Notes: generated from the letters alone by a model not told the origin. A stretch of DNA of 64,000 bases from Palsa-504 sp963744575 (GCA_963744575.1 CAVUUF010000003.1:207356-271355), one strand, 5' to 3'. Shown: positions 48,661 to 57,925, numbered from the stretch's first letter. Program-made: numbers and translations.

Positions 48661-49329
48661 ATGGACAAGGACCTGGCCGATCAGGTTGTCGAGATCGCGC
48701 AACAGGTGGTCGCCAGCGGGGCGATCTCCGCGAACGGGCACGGGAACGTCAGCGTACGGGTCCCCGGGGCGGAGGAGATGTACTTCACCGCCGGGCCATC
48801 GCTGCGCAACCATCCCGCCTCGGCGGTGGTGCGCGTCGGGCTGGACGGGACACTGCTCGAGGGCGAACTGCCGCCGATCCAGGGGGCCGTCGTCGCCATG
48901 CACACGGCCATGTATGCCGATCACCGCGACGTCGGCTGCGTGATCCACACCCATTCGCCGTATGCCACCGCGTACGCCGTGGCCCGGCGGCCCATCGGCT
49001 GCTGGGTGGAGGCGCTGGCGATGTTCGGCCTGCAGGACGGCGTGCCGGTGGCCGGTTACGGGCCGCGCGGGTCGGCCGAGGCCATCGCCAACATCCGGGC
49101 CGCCGTCATCCCGGGCGTCCCGGCGGTGCTGCTGGCCAACCACGGCGTGCTGGTCTTCCACCGCACCCCGGATCTCGCCATCCTGGTCGGGGGAGTGGTC
49201 GAGGAGGCCGCGCAGGCCGGCATCAACTCCGGCCCGCTGGGCGGCCCGGTCGAGATCTCACCCGAACTGCGGGCCGCGGCGCTGCAGCGGGCCATGACCT
49301 TCGACAGCCAGGGAACCGTCCGGGCCTAA
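48661..49329 (+). CDS. Class II aldolase/adducin family protein
   Basis: A 222-residue zinc-dependent aldolase-fold protein. Zinc ligands His96 and His98 are in VIHTHSPYATAYA and the third in LLANHGVLVF (His161). At the position of the catalytic Glu73 of fuculose-phosphate aldolase (LPSSE) it has LPPIQ, a glutamine, so chemistry may differ from aldol cleavage; related proteins act as dehydratases or decarboxylases. AGGA precedes ATG 48661. It is divergent from the condensing enzyme operon and upstream of the kinase and dehydrogenase pair. Confidence 0.85.
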   Translation: MDKDLADQVVEIAQQVVASGAISANGHGNVSVRVPGAEEMYFTAGPSLRNHPASAVVRVGLDGTLLEGELPPIQGAVVAMHTAMYADHRDVGCVIHTHSPYATAYAVARRPIGCWVEALAMFGLQDGVPVAGYGPRGSAEAIANIRAAVIPGVPAVLLANHGVLVFHRTPDLAILVGGVVEEAAQAGINSGPLGGPVEISPELRAAALQRAMTFDSQGTVRA

Positions 49330-49447
49330 GCCCGGCGGCTGGCATTGCGCGGCAGCCCATCACTAATCTCAGCGGAAGGGCACGAACGAAAAGGGCACCA
49401 CCGCGAGAGCCCCTGGCCGGCGGACGAGCACCGAGGAAAGGGATCCG

Positions 49448-50472
49448 ATGTACGAAAAACTGACCCGCCTCGATCTCGTCGGCACCGCGCTGGCGCGGGC
49501 CCTGGACGATCCGGGCTGGGAGCGGCTGGAGGCCACCTTGGTCTCGGGCGGCAAGTCGAACCTGACCTTCGAGTTGCGCAGCGACGCGGGCGAGGCCGTG
49601 CTGCGCAGGCCGCCGGACGGGCCGCTGCTGCCACGGGCGCACGACATGGGCCGGGAGGCCCGGGTGCAGCGCGCGCTGGCACCCACCGCTGTCCCCGTCG
49701 CGACCATCCTGCTGGAGGACGGCGGCGACCTGATCGGCGTGCCGTTCTATGTGATGGAGAAGATCGGCGGGTACGTCATCCGCGACACGCTGCCGGATGG
49801 CTGGGCCGAGACGCCAGGCGACCGATACACAATCGCCGACGTCCTGGTCGACACCCTGGCCGAGCTGCACGCCGTCGATCCGGACGAGGTCGGCCTGACC
49901 GGCTTCGGCCGCCCGTCCGGCCTGGGGGAGCGGCAGGTGCGGCGGTGGAGCGACCAGTGGGAGCGGTCCAAGAGCCGCGACATCCCCGCTGTCGACGAAC
50001 TCGGCCGCCTGCTGCGCGCCGACCCGCCGACAGGGCCCGGGGGAGCGATCGTGCACGGGGACTTCCGGATCGACAACTGCCTGCTCGGCACGCAGATGCC
50101 GCCGACCGTGCAGGCCGTGCTCGACTGGGAGCTTTCCACGCTGGGCGAGCCGCTGGCCGACCTCGGCCTGTTCATGTTCTACTGGCGCGAGCCCAGTGAC
50201 CCGAGCCGGCCCTGACCCCCGCGCCGACCAGGCAACCCGGCTTCCCACCCCGCTCCTACCTGGCCGACCGGTATGCCAGCCGGACCGGCGCCGACCTGGC
50301 GAGCCTGCCGGGCTGGGTCGCGCTGGCTCACTTCAAGTCGGCCGTGGTCGCCCAGGGCATCGCGGCCCGCGTCCAGGCCGGGTCGATGGCCGGCCAGGAG
50401 TTCGGCGACATCGGCGGCGAGGTCGAACGGATCGCCGCCGCCGGCCTCGCCATACTCAAAGAACGGAGCTGA
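49448..50472 (+). pseudogene. APH-like acyl-CoA kinase domain protein (LvaA/ACAD10-type), frameshifted
   Basis: A ~341-residue protein of the APH/choline-kinase fold found fused to or beside ACAD10/11-type dehydrogenases. Motifs are VSGGKSNLTFEL, LRRPPDGPLLPRAHDMGREA, IVHGDFRIDNCLL (Brenner motif) and VLDWELSTLGEPLADLG. The frame stops early at 50215 because one G is missing near 50206-50209 (AGCCGGCCC for AGCCGGGCCC); the C-terminal part continues in the next frame (PTRQPGFPPRSYLADRYASR) to TGA 50472. Total with one base added is exactly 342 codons. It is one base from the next gene. Confidence 0.75.
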
Positions 50473-50473
50473 C

Positions 50474-51679
50474 ATGGACTTCTCGCTGAGCCCCGCGGCC
50501 GAGGACGCGACGATCCGGATGTGGGCGTTCATGCGCGAGGAGATCTTCCCGGCCGAACCCGAGTGGGCGGCCTACCTGCGTGCGCATGGCGAGCACGCCA
50601 GCCCGCCGGTGATGGAGCGGTTGAAGGAGTCGGCGCGCGCCCGTGGGCTGTGGAACCTGTTCCTGCCCGCGGTCTCCGGCCTCACCAACCTGGACTATGC
50701 GCCGGTCGCGGAGATCTCCGGCTGGTCGCCGGTGATCGCGCCGGAGGCGATCAACTGCCAGGCGCCGGACACGGGGAACATGGAAGTCCTGCACATGTTC
50801 GGCACCGAGGAGCAGAAGAAGCGGTGGCTGGAGCCACTGCTCGCGGGCCGGATACGGTCCGCCTTCGCGATGACCGAACCCGACGTGGCCTCCTCCGACG
50901 CGGCCAACATCCAGACCTCGATCGTCCGGGATGGCGATGAGTACGTGGTCAGCGGCCGCAAATGGTGGATCACCGGGGTAGCCGACGAGCGCTGCGAGAT
51001 CTACATCGTGATGGGCCAGTCAGCCCCGGACGCCGAACCCTACCGGCGCCAGTCGATGATCCTCGTGCCCCGGGACACCCCGGGCGTGAGCATCGTCCGG
51101 CACCTGCCCATCTTCGGCTACCAGGACCAGCACGGGCACTCCGAACTCGTCTTCGAACACGCCCGGGTCCCGGCCTCCAACTTGCTGGCGGGGGAGGGGG
51201 ACGGCTTCGCCATCGCCCAGGCCCGGCTGGGCCCGGGGCGGATCCATCACGCCATGCGGGCCATCGGGATGGCCGAGCGGGCGCTCGCGCTGATGGTGGA
51301 GCGGGCCAAGAGCCGGACCGCGTTCGGGAGCACGCTGGCGGATCAGGGCGTGGTCCGAGAGCTGATCGCGCAGTCGCGCATCGACATCAACCAGGTCAGG
51401 CTGTACGTCTACAAGACCGCTTGGCTCATCGACCGGGCCGGCGCCCGGGCCGCCCAGTCCGAGATCGCCGGCATCAAGGTGGCCGCGCCGGCCGTGGCTA
51501 CCCGGGTGATCGACCGGGCCATCGAGGTGTTCGGCGGCGCCGGCGTCGGCGACGACACCCCGCTGGCCTACTTCTACGCCTGGGCGCGGGTGCTGCGCAT
51601 CGTCGACGGCCCCGACGCCGTACACCGGCGCTCGATCGCTCGCCAGGAACTGCGTCGCGAGCGCCCGTACGCCGGCTAG
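50474..51679 (+). CDS. Acyl-CoA dehydrogenase, ACAD10/11-like
   Basis: A 401-residue acyl-CoA dehydrogenase. FAD and substrate motifs are FAMTEPDVASSDAANIQTSI, YVVSGRKWWITGVADERCEI, SELVFEHARVPASNLLAGEG, and the C-terminal AIEVFGGAGVGDDTPLAYFY with RIVDGPDAVHR. Together with the kinase-like gene just upstream it forms the pair that in ACAD10/11 and in LvaA/LvaC degrades 4-hydroxyacyl-CoA by phosphorylation and removal of the 4-hydroxyl. GGAG lies eight bases before ATG 50474. Probably co-transcribed with the kinase and perhaps the aldolase. Confidence 0.88.
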   Translation: MDFSLSPAAEDATIRMWAFMREEIFPAEPEWAAYLRAHGEHASPPVMERLKESARARGLWNLFLPAVSGLTNLDYAPVAEISGWSPVIAPEAINCQAPDTGNMEVLHMFGTEEQKKRWLEPLLAGRIRSAFAMTEPDVASSDAANIQTSIVRDGDEYVVSGRKWWITGVADERCEIYIVMGQSAPDAEPYRRQSMILVPRDTPGVSIVRHLPIFGYQDQHGHSELVFEHARVPASNLLAGEGDGFAIAQARLGPGRIHHAMRAIGMAERALALMVERAKSRTAFGSTLADQGVVRELIAQSRIDINQVRLYVYKTAWLIDRAGARAAQSEIAGIKVAAPAVATRVIDRAIEVFGGAGVGDDTPLAYFYAWARVLRIVDGPDAVHRRSIARQELRRERPYAG

Positions 51680-51968
51680 CGAGCCCGGGTTCCTGCTCAG
51701 CAAGCTGCCCGCCATCCCCGGCTGGCATCCGCCCAGGCCGCACCACGCCGGCGCAAGCCAGCCGGCCGACCGCCCGTTCCTTTCTGATCCCGAACGGACC
51801 GAGGTTCCCGCCCCGTTGACTGGCCCCAGCGCCATGGGCAGACGCCCCACCCTTTCCCCTTTTGAAGGTGCCTGATAGGCACATGCGCCTGATGAACGTC
51901 CCGGTACCGTCTGGCCGCCAGGAACCGATACCCTAACGGGGATCCGTGCGCGGCTCGGCCGGCGGTAC

Positions 51969-52043
51969 GGGCGCATAGCTCAGTGGTAGAGCACTCGCCT
52001 TACAAGCGAGGGGTCACTGGTTCGAACCCAGTTGCGCCCACCA
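51969..52043 (+). tRNA. tRNA-Val (anticodon TAC)
   Basis: Acceptor GGGCGCA pairs with TGCGCCC; the D arm, anticodon stem CTCGC/GCGAG and T arm with GGTTCGAACCC all fold. Anticodon TAC is at 52001-52003. CCA is encoded at 52041-52043. Its 3' end is the integration site of the adjacent element, whose integrase gene ends at 52100. Confidence 0.97.
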
Positions 52044-52099
52044 GGCAAGACATACTCGCAGTGATCATCAGGCTAGGCCGTCGTGCCATTAACGTGCCA

Positions 52100-53248
52100 T
52101 TACTCGTTCGGCTCACCAGGGTCACCACCGGCTCCGTCGCGCTGGATCATGCCGCTGAGGGAGTCAGCGATGAGGCGGCTGGCCTGCGCAGTAGCGTGCT
52201 GGTACATCATGGCGGCACGCACGCTGTCATGGCCCATGCGGTCCATCAGGTCCCGCAGGCTCGCGCCGCCCGCAGCGGCCAGCGTGTTGCCGGTATGGCG
52301 AAGATCATGAAAATGCAGCCCCGGGGCGCCGACGGCGGCGACCGCGGCGGACCAGCCGACATCGCGCCGGAAGTTGCTGCGGCGAAGCGTCCCGCCGCGG
52401 GTGCCGGTGAACAGCGGCGCATCGGGCGGCTGATCGGTGCCCGCCTCCAGGTACTCCCTGACCGTGCTGAGGATGGCAGACGGCAGCGCAACGATCCGGA
52501 CGCCAGCGGCCGACTTCGGCGCCGTGATGATCACCTGCCCGGTATCCAGCTCCACCTGCTGGCGGCGCACTGAGACGGTGCCCGCCACCGGGTCCAGGTC
52601 ACAGCGGCGCAATGCGCACAGCTCGCCCCAGCGCAAGCTAGCGAACGCGGCCAGCAGCACCATCACGCGGAACCGGTCGTCCGGCATCCGCTCGGCGAGA
52701 TCGAGCACCTGGCGGACGGTCAGGACCGGGCGCTCTTCGGGTCGTTCCGTTCCGGCGCCCCGGATTCTGCATGGGTTGCGTGGAATGAGCTGGTCGTCCA
52801 CGGCGGTCATCAGCACCGCGCGCAGGAACCGGTAAGCCTTGGCGGCTTCCGACACCGAGGTCCCATTGCCGAGAATCTCAGCGCGCCACTCGCGGATCAT
52901 GGCGCTATCGACCTTGCCCAGGGGCACGCCGCCGAGATAGGGCACGATGTGCCTCTTGAGCGACCCGCGGTAAATCTCTACCGTCCGTGGCCGCAGGCCG
53001 GGCCGCTGCGCGATCCAGGCTTCCGCGTAATCAGCCAGCCTGATCCGCGCCCGCTCGGGATCGGCCCAGGCGCCTTGTGCGAGCTGTCCTTCCAGCATCG
53101 TGAGCATGCGGCTGGCATCGCCCTTGCGAGCGAACGTCTCAGGATGACTGCGGACCCGGCCGTCCGGGCCCGGATAACGGACCTGATAACGGCCAGAGGG
53201 GAGCTGGCGGATATTGCCGAACCGTCGACGGCCCGCCTTGTTCGCCAT
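52100..53248 (-). CDS. int: Tyrosine integrase of the AICE
   Basis: A 382-residue phage-type tyrosine recombinase. An N-terminal arm-binding domain (GRYQVRYPGPDGRVRSH) and SAM-like core-binding domain precede the catalytic domain with Arg in FASLRWGELCAL, Lys in APKSAAGVR, HDLRHTGNTL, GHDSVRAAMM and the nucleophile Tyr in MMYQHATAQA. It inserts the element in the tRNA-Val 3' end 60 bp away. ATG overlaps the excisionase stop (TGATG). Confidence 0.93.
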   Translation of the reverse strand: MANKAGRRRFGNIRQLPSGRYQVRYPGPDGRVRSHPETFARKGDASRMLTMLEGQLAQGAWADPERARIRLADYAEAWIAQRPGLRPRTVEIYRGSLKRHIVPYLGGVPLGKVDSAMIREWRAEILGNGTSVSEAAKAYRFLRAVLMTAVDDQLIPRNPCRIRGAGTERPEERPVLTVRQVLDLAERMPDDRFRVMVLLAAFASLRWGELCALRRCDLDPVAGTVSVRRQQVELDTGQVIITAPKSAAGVRIVALPSAILSTVREYLEAGTDQPPDAPLFTGTRGGTLRRSNFRRDVGWSAAVAAVGAPGLHFHDLRHTGNTLAAAGGASLRDLMDRMGHDSVRAAMMYQHATAQASRLIADSLSGMIQRDGAGGDPGEPNE

Positions 53249-53481
53249 CAGGCGATCCTTCTTGCCGCGCGCCAGCCATCAGATGACGTGATCGCGGGCA
53301 TCCGACCCGCTTCAATGAAGGCGTCAATGTCTGACTCCGCGATCCGTACCAGACGGCCGAGCTTGATGAACCCAATCCGCCGCTCAGCGATCAGGCGGCG
53401 GACGAACCGGACTGATGTGCCCATGCGATCGGCAGCAGCTTCAACCGTGAGTAGCTTGTCTTGCTTCTTCTCTCGCGTCAT
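53248..53481 (-). CDS. xis: Excisionase (MerR-like HTH)
   Basis: A 77-residue DNA-binding protein: LLTVEAAADRMGTSVRFVRR is the HTH and RRIGFIKLGRLVRIAESDID the wing, typical of AICE excisionases (DNA-binding domain of the excisionase/HTH_17 type). It would direct the integrase to excision. GGAGGGTGGC precedes ATG 53481, which overlaps the rep stop as ATGA. It lies between rep and int as in pSAM2. Confidence 0.88.
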   Translation of the reverse strand: MTREKKQDKLLTVEAAADRMGTSVRFVRRLIAERRIGFIKLGRLVRIAESDIDAFIEAGRMPAITSSDGWRAARRIA

Positions 53482-55088
53482 GCCACCCTCCTGCCGACCG
53501 TACCGTCCTGTTCCTTCATCTCGGCTCTGCGTCTGGCTTCCGCGAGTGCGGCTTGCCATCGGATGCGATCGGCCACGGCGTGCAGCATCCGGCGGGCGTG
53601 GTCCAGGTGGTCCGGGTCGCCCGGCGCCACCAGCTCCCAGGCATAGCGGGCCGGGTCGGTTGCCGAAACACCGAGCGTCTCCAGAAGCCACTGCTGGCGG
53701 TCAGCGCGCTGGTCGGCCAGCGTCTTGCCGGACCACTTGCGGGAGACGAGCACCCGGCGCCCGGCGTAGCCGAGATGATCGGCGTCATGGGCCTTGCCCT
53801 TGCAGCAGCCGGGTACCAAGCCGGGTCGCGCGCTCTTGGGCTGGATGCCGTAGCGGAGCCAGTTCGCGCACCGCGGCGAGCACGGCTGGAAGCGCAGGGC
53901 CTCGGCCAGCCGGGCGGCATGGGCCTGCTGGGCATCGGTACCGGCTTGGTGGCAGTCGGCCACCTGCTTGGTCAGGTACTTGGTCAGGTAGCCGATGCAC
54001 CGGGCCGCGTCCTTGGACCCGGCGAGCACGCCCTGGGCGTCGAACCGGACCCCGAACCGGGCCACATGCCACGGCTCATCCTCAGCCCCGATGGCGTCGA
54101 CCGCCTGGTCCCAGGTCGGTAGCACCTCTCCTGTGGCCGCGTCGAGGTAACCGCCTACTGCCTCGTCCCACACTGGCAGCTCGTCCCCATCGAACTTGAC
54201 GACAGAGGATGCAGGCCACCACACCTGGTGGTACGTCGCGGCCAGGACCCGGCGCAGCTCGGCGCGGGAGACGGTGCCGCGCATCGCGATGTGGACATGC
54301 GGGGCGAGGCGGCGTTGCGGTTCGATGGCGGCGAAGTACTGCACGTCGTAGCCGAGGTAGCGACGCAGGTTCTGGATGAACCGGTCGAACAGCGCGGCAA
54401 ACGTCAGCGCGTCCCGCGCCGCCCGGCCGTAGTCATAGGCGGCCGGGTCGGCGGGCGTGCCGTCCTCGCGGACCGGGCCGTAGGACGGGCAGGTCAGGGT
54501 GACGAATAGGGAGGGGCGGAAGGTCTTGCCGTCCGGCGCGGTGTAGGTCTTGCCCAGCGTGCGCGGGCTGACCTTGCGGCGGGGCAGGTCCGGGGCGTCC
54601 TGGCGGCGCCGGGTCGAACGGTGCCGCCGCGCCGGGCGATCCGAGGCCGCTTTGCCGCGCATGCCGGCGTTGGTGATCTCCTCGTCCAGCTCGGTCAGGA
54701 GCTCGTCCAGGTCGGTGGTATCGGTCCCGGCGCTGGCGGCGTGGTCACGGAGCTGCTGGGCTTCGGCGCGTTTCTCGATCCACCACCGCTGGTCCTCCGT
54801 CGCCGGGTCCGGGGTGATGGCGGGTTCGTCCTCGAGGTGCCAGCCTTCCCGGCACTGCGCCGCCCGCAGCGACTTGGCCCGTTCGGCGCAGGAGGGGCAG
54901 ACGTGGGCCAGGGTGTGCCCGCAGGGGACGAGCACCTGGTCTATGTCCCCGGTTGCCAGGTTGGTGCGTCGCAGCTGGATGGGGCGGATGCAGGCGCCGT
55001 GCTCGACGGCCAGGTCCCTGACGACTTCCCGGGCCAGCGGCATGGCCATCCGTTGCGCCCGGGTCGTCCTGCTGTTCGTGTCGGTCAC
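53478..55088 (-). CDS. RepSA-type rolling-circle replication initiator
   Basis: A 536-residue HUH endonuclease-type initiator as in AICEs. An N-terminal Cys-rich segment (PCGHTLAHVCPSCAERAKSL) is followed by LFVTLTCPSYGPV (motif 1), the metal-binding HUH in RLAPHVHIAMRG (motif 2) and the catalytic tyrosines in CIGYLTKYLTKQ (motif 3). C-terminal Cys/His segment SPRCANWLRYG is present. Should nick the element's double-strand origin for replication after excision. ATG 55088 overlaps the upstream stop as ATGA. Confidence 0.88.
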   Translation of the reverse strand: MTDTNSRTTRAQRMAMPLAREVVRDLAVEHGACIRPIQLRRTNLATGDIDQVLVPCGHTLAHVCPSCAERAKSLRAAQCREGWHLEDEPAITPDPATEDQRWWIEKRAEAQQLRDHAASAGTDTTDLDELLTELDEEITNAGMRGKAASDRPARRHRSTRRRQDAPDLPRRKVSPRTLGKTYTAPDGKTFRPSLFVTLTCPSYGPVREDGTPADPAAYDYGRAARDALTFAALFDRFIQNLRRYLGYDVQYFAAIEPQRRLAPHVHIAMRGTVSRAELRRVLAATYHQVWWPASSVVKFDGDELPVWDEAVGGYLDAATGEVLPTWDQAVDAIGAEDEPWHVARFGVRFDAQGVLAGSKDAARCIGYLTKYLTKQVADCHQAGTDAQQAHAARLAEALRFQPCSPRCANWLRYGIQPKSARPGLVPGCCKGKAHDADHLGYAGRRVLVSRKWSGKTLADQRADRQQWLLETLGVSATDPARYAWELVAPGDPDHLDHARRMLHAVADRIRWQAALAEARRRAEMKEQDGTVGRRVA

Positions 55089-55246
55089 TGGTCACCTCCA
55101 TCTGGCTGGTCGCTGGTCCAGGTGTCGGACCAGCCGCACAGGCGGCATTCGTATCGCGGCGGTGAGGTGCCGTCATCGAGCTGGATCAGGCCGGTGGCGC
55201 AGACCGGGCACGGCTCATCGGTCCGCCAGGCGGTCGGCGTGGTCAC
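55085..55246 (-). CDS. Small zinc-ribbon protein of the AICE
   Basis: A 53-residue protein with two CxxC pairs (EPCPVCATGLIQL, YECRLCGWSDTW), a rubredoxin-like zinc ribbon. GTG 55246 follows GGGAGG. It overlaps both neighbours by 4 bases, so it is translationally coupled between traB and rep. Function unknown; a replication accessory role is plausible. Confidence 0.65.
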   Translation of the reverse strand: MTTPTAWRTDEPCPVCATGLIQLDDGTSPPRYECRLCGWSDTWTSDQPDGGDQ

Positions 55247-56682
55247 GCTGCCTCCCACTGGGCTAGCTCGGGCAGGCACTGGTCGGCCATCGCGCGTATG
55301 TCGGTGTCGGTGACCCACCCGGCGCGGACCCGGACCGGATCCGGGTCGGCTTCCAGCCGGATGAACGCCACCCCGGCGCCGGTCGCCGGATCAGCAGAGA
55401 TCAGCTCGCAGGCAGCACCGCGATCGCGGGCGCCGTCCCCGAGCACCATGTCCACCTGTTCGGGTTCGTCGAGGCGCATGGCGATCCGGTCGGGGAACAG
55501 GTTCCGGATGGTCAGCACGTCTTTGCGCGGGTCCTGCAATGCCGCAACCACGCAGTAGCCGACTGCCCGGCCCTGGGTGGTCAAGGTGGCCAGCGCGGCC
55601 ATGATCCGGTCCTTGAGCTTTCGGTCGGGCTGGTAGGCGGTCAGGAACGCGACCTCATCGACCAGCACCACGGTGAACGGGTGCTCGCGGGTGGGCGTGT
55701 GGTCACGTTGGACCCCGGCGAACCGGGCCGCCCGCACCTGCATGTCGGCGACGGCCTGCTCCAGCATGGCGGCGATGGCGGCCGGGTCGGCGGCGTACTG
55801 GCCGTAGGTGTCGAAGATGATCCGGCCGTAGGCCAGTTCCATCAGCTTGGGGTCGGCGGCCAGGACCCGGGCCAGGCCCGCTTGCAGGAGCGGAAACATG
55901 GCGCGGACCAGGCCCCACAGCAGGGAGGCCTTCCCCGCCCCGGTCGCACCCGCGATCAGCACGTGCGTGCCATGCAGCCGCACCAGCCAGGCCAGCCCGT
56001 TCTCCCGCCGCCCGACCGGCAGGGCCTTGAGATCCGGGGTGGCCGGGATGGGAGCGGCCGGGATGATGGCGGCGAGAGCGTCGCGGCGGACGAACTCCAG
56101 CACCACCCGCCCGGACTTGGCGGTGCGGACCCGGCACAGCAGGGCGCCGAACCCGTGGGCCAGGGCGTCGGCGTGTTTGGCGATGTCGGCCGGGGACTGC
56201 CCGGAGACCAGCCGGACGGCTACCCGGTCGGTGTACCGGGTGGCCGACACCTTGCCCAGAACCGGCAGGATGACCCGCCCCTGGTGCCAGGGTGCTACCC
56301 CGGAGATGGCCATCACCCCGGCCCAGCGGCGCCGGTAGAACCAGGCCCGCCACCGGCCCCGGGCAGGCGAGCTGACCCACCGGGCGAACGAGACCGGCCA
56401 GAACCACCGCCACGCGGCCAGGACCACCACGGCCCAGGCGGCCAGGAAGGCCAGGCCCAGCCAGCCGACGTTCACCCAGATGAAGGCCAGCAGAGCCACG
56501 ATGGCGGCGGCCAGCGGGTGTCGGGCGATCAGCCGGACCAGCCAGCCCAGCAGCCGGGCCAGCTGCACCAGCAGGATGAACCCGGCAGGGGTCTGGTAGA
56601 CCGGTGCCCGCCAGACCGGGAGGGCGAACGGGTCCCGGTTGTAGAGCTGGGCCACCTGCTCGCCGGTAATGACCTTGCGCAT
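55243..56682 (-). CDS. FtsK/SpoIIIE-type DNA translocase (TraB-like)
   Basis: A 479-residue membrane-anchored hexameric ATPase that moves double-stranded DNA between cells in actinomycete conjugation. N-terminal hydrophobic helices at about 30-45 and 53-88, Walker A IAGATGAGKASLLWGL, Walker B TVVLVDEVAFL, and AALQDPRKDVLTIRNLFPDR as sensor region. The P-loop is GATGAGKAS, a slightly unusual form. ATG 56682 gives the usual short cytoplasmic start; eight further in-frame residues upstream are possible. Confidence 0.85.
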   Translation of the reverse strand: MRKVITGEQVAQLYNRDPFALPVWRAPVYQTPAGFILLVQLARLLGWLVRLIARHPLAAAIVALLAFIWVNVGWLGLAFLAAWAVVVLAAWRWFWPVSFARWVSSPARGRWRAWFYRRRWAGVMAISGVAPWHQGRVILPVLGKVSATRYTDRVAVRLVSGQSPADIAKHADALAHGFGALLCRVRTAKSGRVVLEFVRRDALAAIIPAAPIPATPDLKALPVGRRENGLAWLVRLHGTHVLIAGATGAGKASLLWGLVRAMFPLLQAGLARVLAADPKLMELAYGRIIFDTYGQYAADPAAIAAMLEQAVADMQVRAARFAGVQRDHTPTREHPFTVVLVDEVAFLTAYQPDRKLKDRIMAALATLTTQGRAVGYCVVAALQDPRKDVLTIRNLFPDRIAMRLDEPEQVDMVLGDGARDRGAACELISADPATGAGVAFIRLEADPDPVRVRAGWVTDTDIRAMADQCLPELAQWEAA

Positions 56683-56776
56683 AGCCTGGTCACCTCTTTC
56701 GTGCACACGGGAGAGAACCCAGGGGCGGCCGGAGGTACCAGCTCCAGCCGCCCCGCTTCATCTATCTGTGCTGCCA

Positions 56777-57091
56777 TCACGCCGCCCGCCCGGACTCACC
56801 AGGATCGGCCACCGTCGCGGGGTCCTTGGCGGCGTGCTTCTCCAGCTCGGCCGCGTACCGGGTCACGGCCTCGGCCAGCAGGCGGCCGAACCGCACGTCG
56901 TCCTCGGTGACCTCGCCCCCCCGGCCGGGGTTGGTGATCGTGATCTCGGCCGGGCCGTCCTGGATGGTCAGGATCGGGGCGGCGTCGGCGTAGGTGCAGC
57001 AGTGGATGTAGGTGCTGGCGGTCAGCCGGACGTAGGACTGGACTGTGGCCGTGCCGTCCGCGCTGAACCGGACTTCTGAGGTGGCGGTCAT
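56777..57091 (-). CDS. Hypothetical AICE protein
   Basis: A 104-residue protein with an N-terminal beta-rich part (TSEVRFSADGTATVQSYVRL, PAEITITNPG) and a C-terminal helix (RFGRLLAEAVTRYAAELEKH). No family recognised, but similar small genes sit between pra and traB in many AICEs. ATG overlaps the preceding stop as ATGA. The ~95 bp to traB hold a possible short frame starting at 56777 that I do not call. Confidence 0.65.
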   Translation of the reverse strand: MTATSEVRFSADGTATVQSYVRLTASTYIHCCTYADAAPILTIQDGPAEITITNPGRGGEVTEDDVRFGRLLAEAVTRYAAELEKHAAKDPATVADPGESGRAA

Positions 57092-57447
57092 GCTGTCACC
57101 TCCCGCCCGCCGGGCAGCGGCACCAAGTCCGCCCGTCCCGCGTCGGCATCCAGCAGGGCCTCAGCCTGCGGAGTCAGCGTGTACGGGACCGGCACGTCCG
57201 GCAGCGGGGGCAGGCCCCGGTACCGGCGTTCGACCGCCACCGCGTACGCCCACGCTTTGGCGGCGAGCTGGCGGGCGAAGTCCACGTGCCCGGCCTCGAT
57301 CTGCTCCGGCAGCGTGAACGAGACCACCGTGCCCGCCGCGCCGATCACGAACATCGGGGCCCTGGCCGGGAACGGCACGAACGCCACCTCATGCCGGGAC
57401 CCCACCCGCAGCCGCAGGTACGCGGCCGGGCCGCGCTGGGCCGTCAC
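57088..57447 (-). CDS. Hypothetical AICE protein
   Basis: A 119-residue protein with strands AYLRLRVGSRHEVAFVPFPA and TVVSFTLPEQIEAGHVDFAR, then a helix and Pro-rich segment. Not recognised. Both ends overlap neighbours by 4 bases, so it is translationally coupled in the transfer operon. Confidence 0.65.
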   Translation of the reverse strand: MTAQRGPAAYLRLRVGSRHEVAFVPFPARAPMFVIGAAGTVVSFTLPEQIEAGHVDFARQLAAKAWAYAVAVERRYRGLPPLPDVPVPYTLTPQAEALLDADAGRADLVPLPGGREVTA

Positions 57448-57896
57448 GCCGCATCCTTGTTGTGCTCAGGCACCGGGCGGCCGATCCCCCGCGCGGGAGC
57501 CCGCACGCCCGTGGCCTTGAACGAGTACGCCAGGCGGGCGGCGCACTTGTTCTTGCCGTCACCCGAGCAGCGGGACGCGTCCACGTAGGGCGTGGCGGTC
57601 ATGCCGTCGAACTCCACCGCCGTGAACGGCGACCCCGGCGCCGGGGACGGCAGCACCGGCTGGACCTGCGCGGCGATCTTCACCTTGACCGTCCGCTGCC
57701 GGGCGTCCTCCTGCGCGTCGATCACCTCGACCACCCACAGCGGCAGCCCGCTGTGCTTGTCCGCCTGCTGGACCACCCGGTCACCGCTGGACCGGTCGAA
57801 GTCCCGCACCATCTCGATCCCCCCGGCCGCGTACGCGCCATCGGGGAACACCATCCCGAACTCGATCGGGATCTGACTCGAACCTTGAAGTGCCAT
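57444..57896 (-). CDS. Pra-like activator of AICE replication, integration and excision
   Basis: A 150-residue protein matching the group named after Pra of pSAM2. Recognisable are QIPIEFGMVFPDGAYAAGGI, VQQADKHSGLPLWVVEVIDA, RTVKVKIAAQVQPVLPSPAP and AVEFDGMTATPYVDASRC. In pSAM2, Pra switches on the rep-xis-int genes. It heads the leftward operon; GGAGGAG precedes ATG 57896. A 21-bp dyad lies 30 bp upstream, likely the control site. Assignment is from sequence memory, not a search. Confidence 0.65.
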   Translation of the reverse strand: MALQGSSQIPIEFGMVFPDGAYAAGGIEMVRDFDRSSGDRVVQQADKHSGLPLWVVEVIDAQEDARQRTVKVKIAAQVQPVLPSPAPGSPFTAVEFDGMTATPYVDASRCSGDGKNKCAARLAYSFKATGVRAPARGIGRPVPEHNKDAA

Positions 57897-57925
57897 TTTG
57901 ACGGCTCCTCCGGTTAAGTTGGATT

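Noticed and set aside
56529..56780. Short frame between the 104-residue AICE gene and traB
   Set aside because: Its ATG overlaps the upstream stop, but most of it is antisense-free overlap with traB in another frame and no motif is visible; could be revisited if peptides are found.
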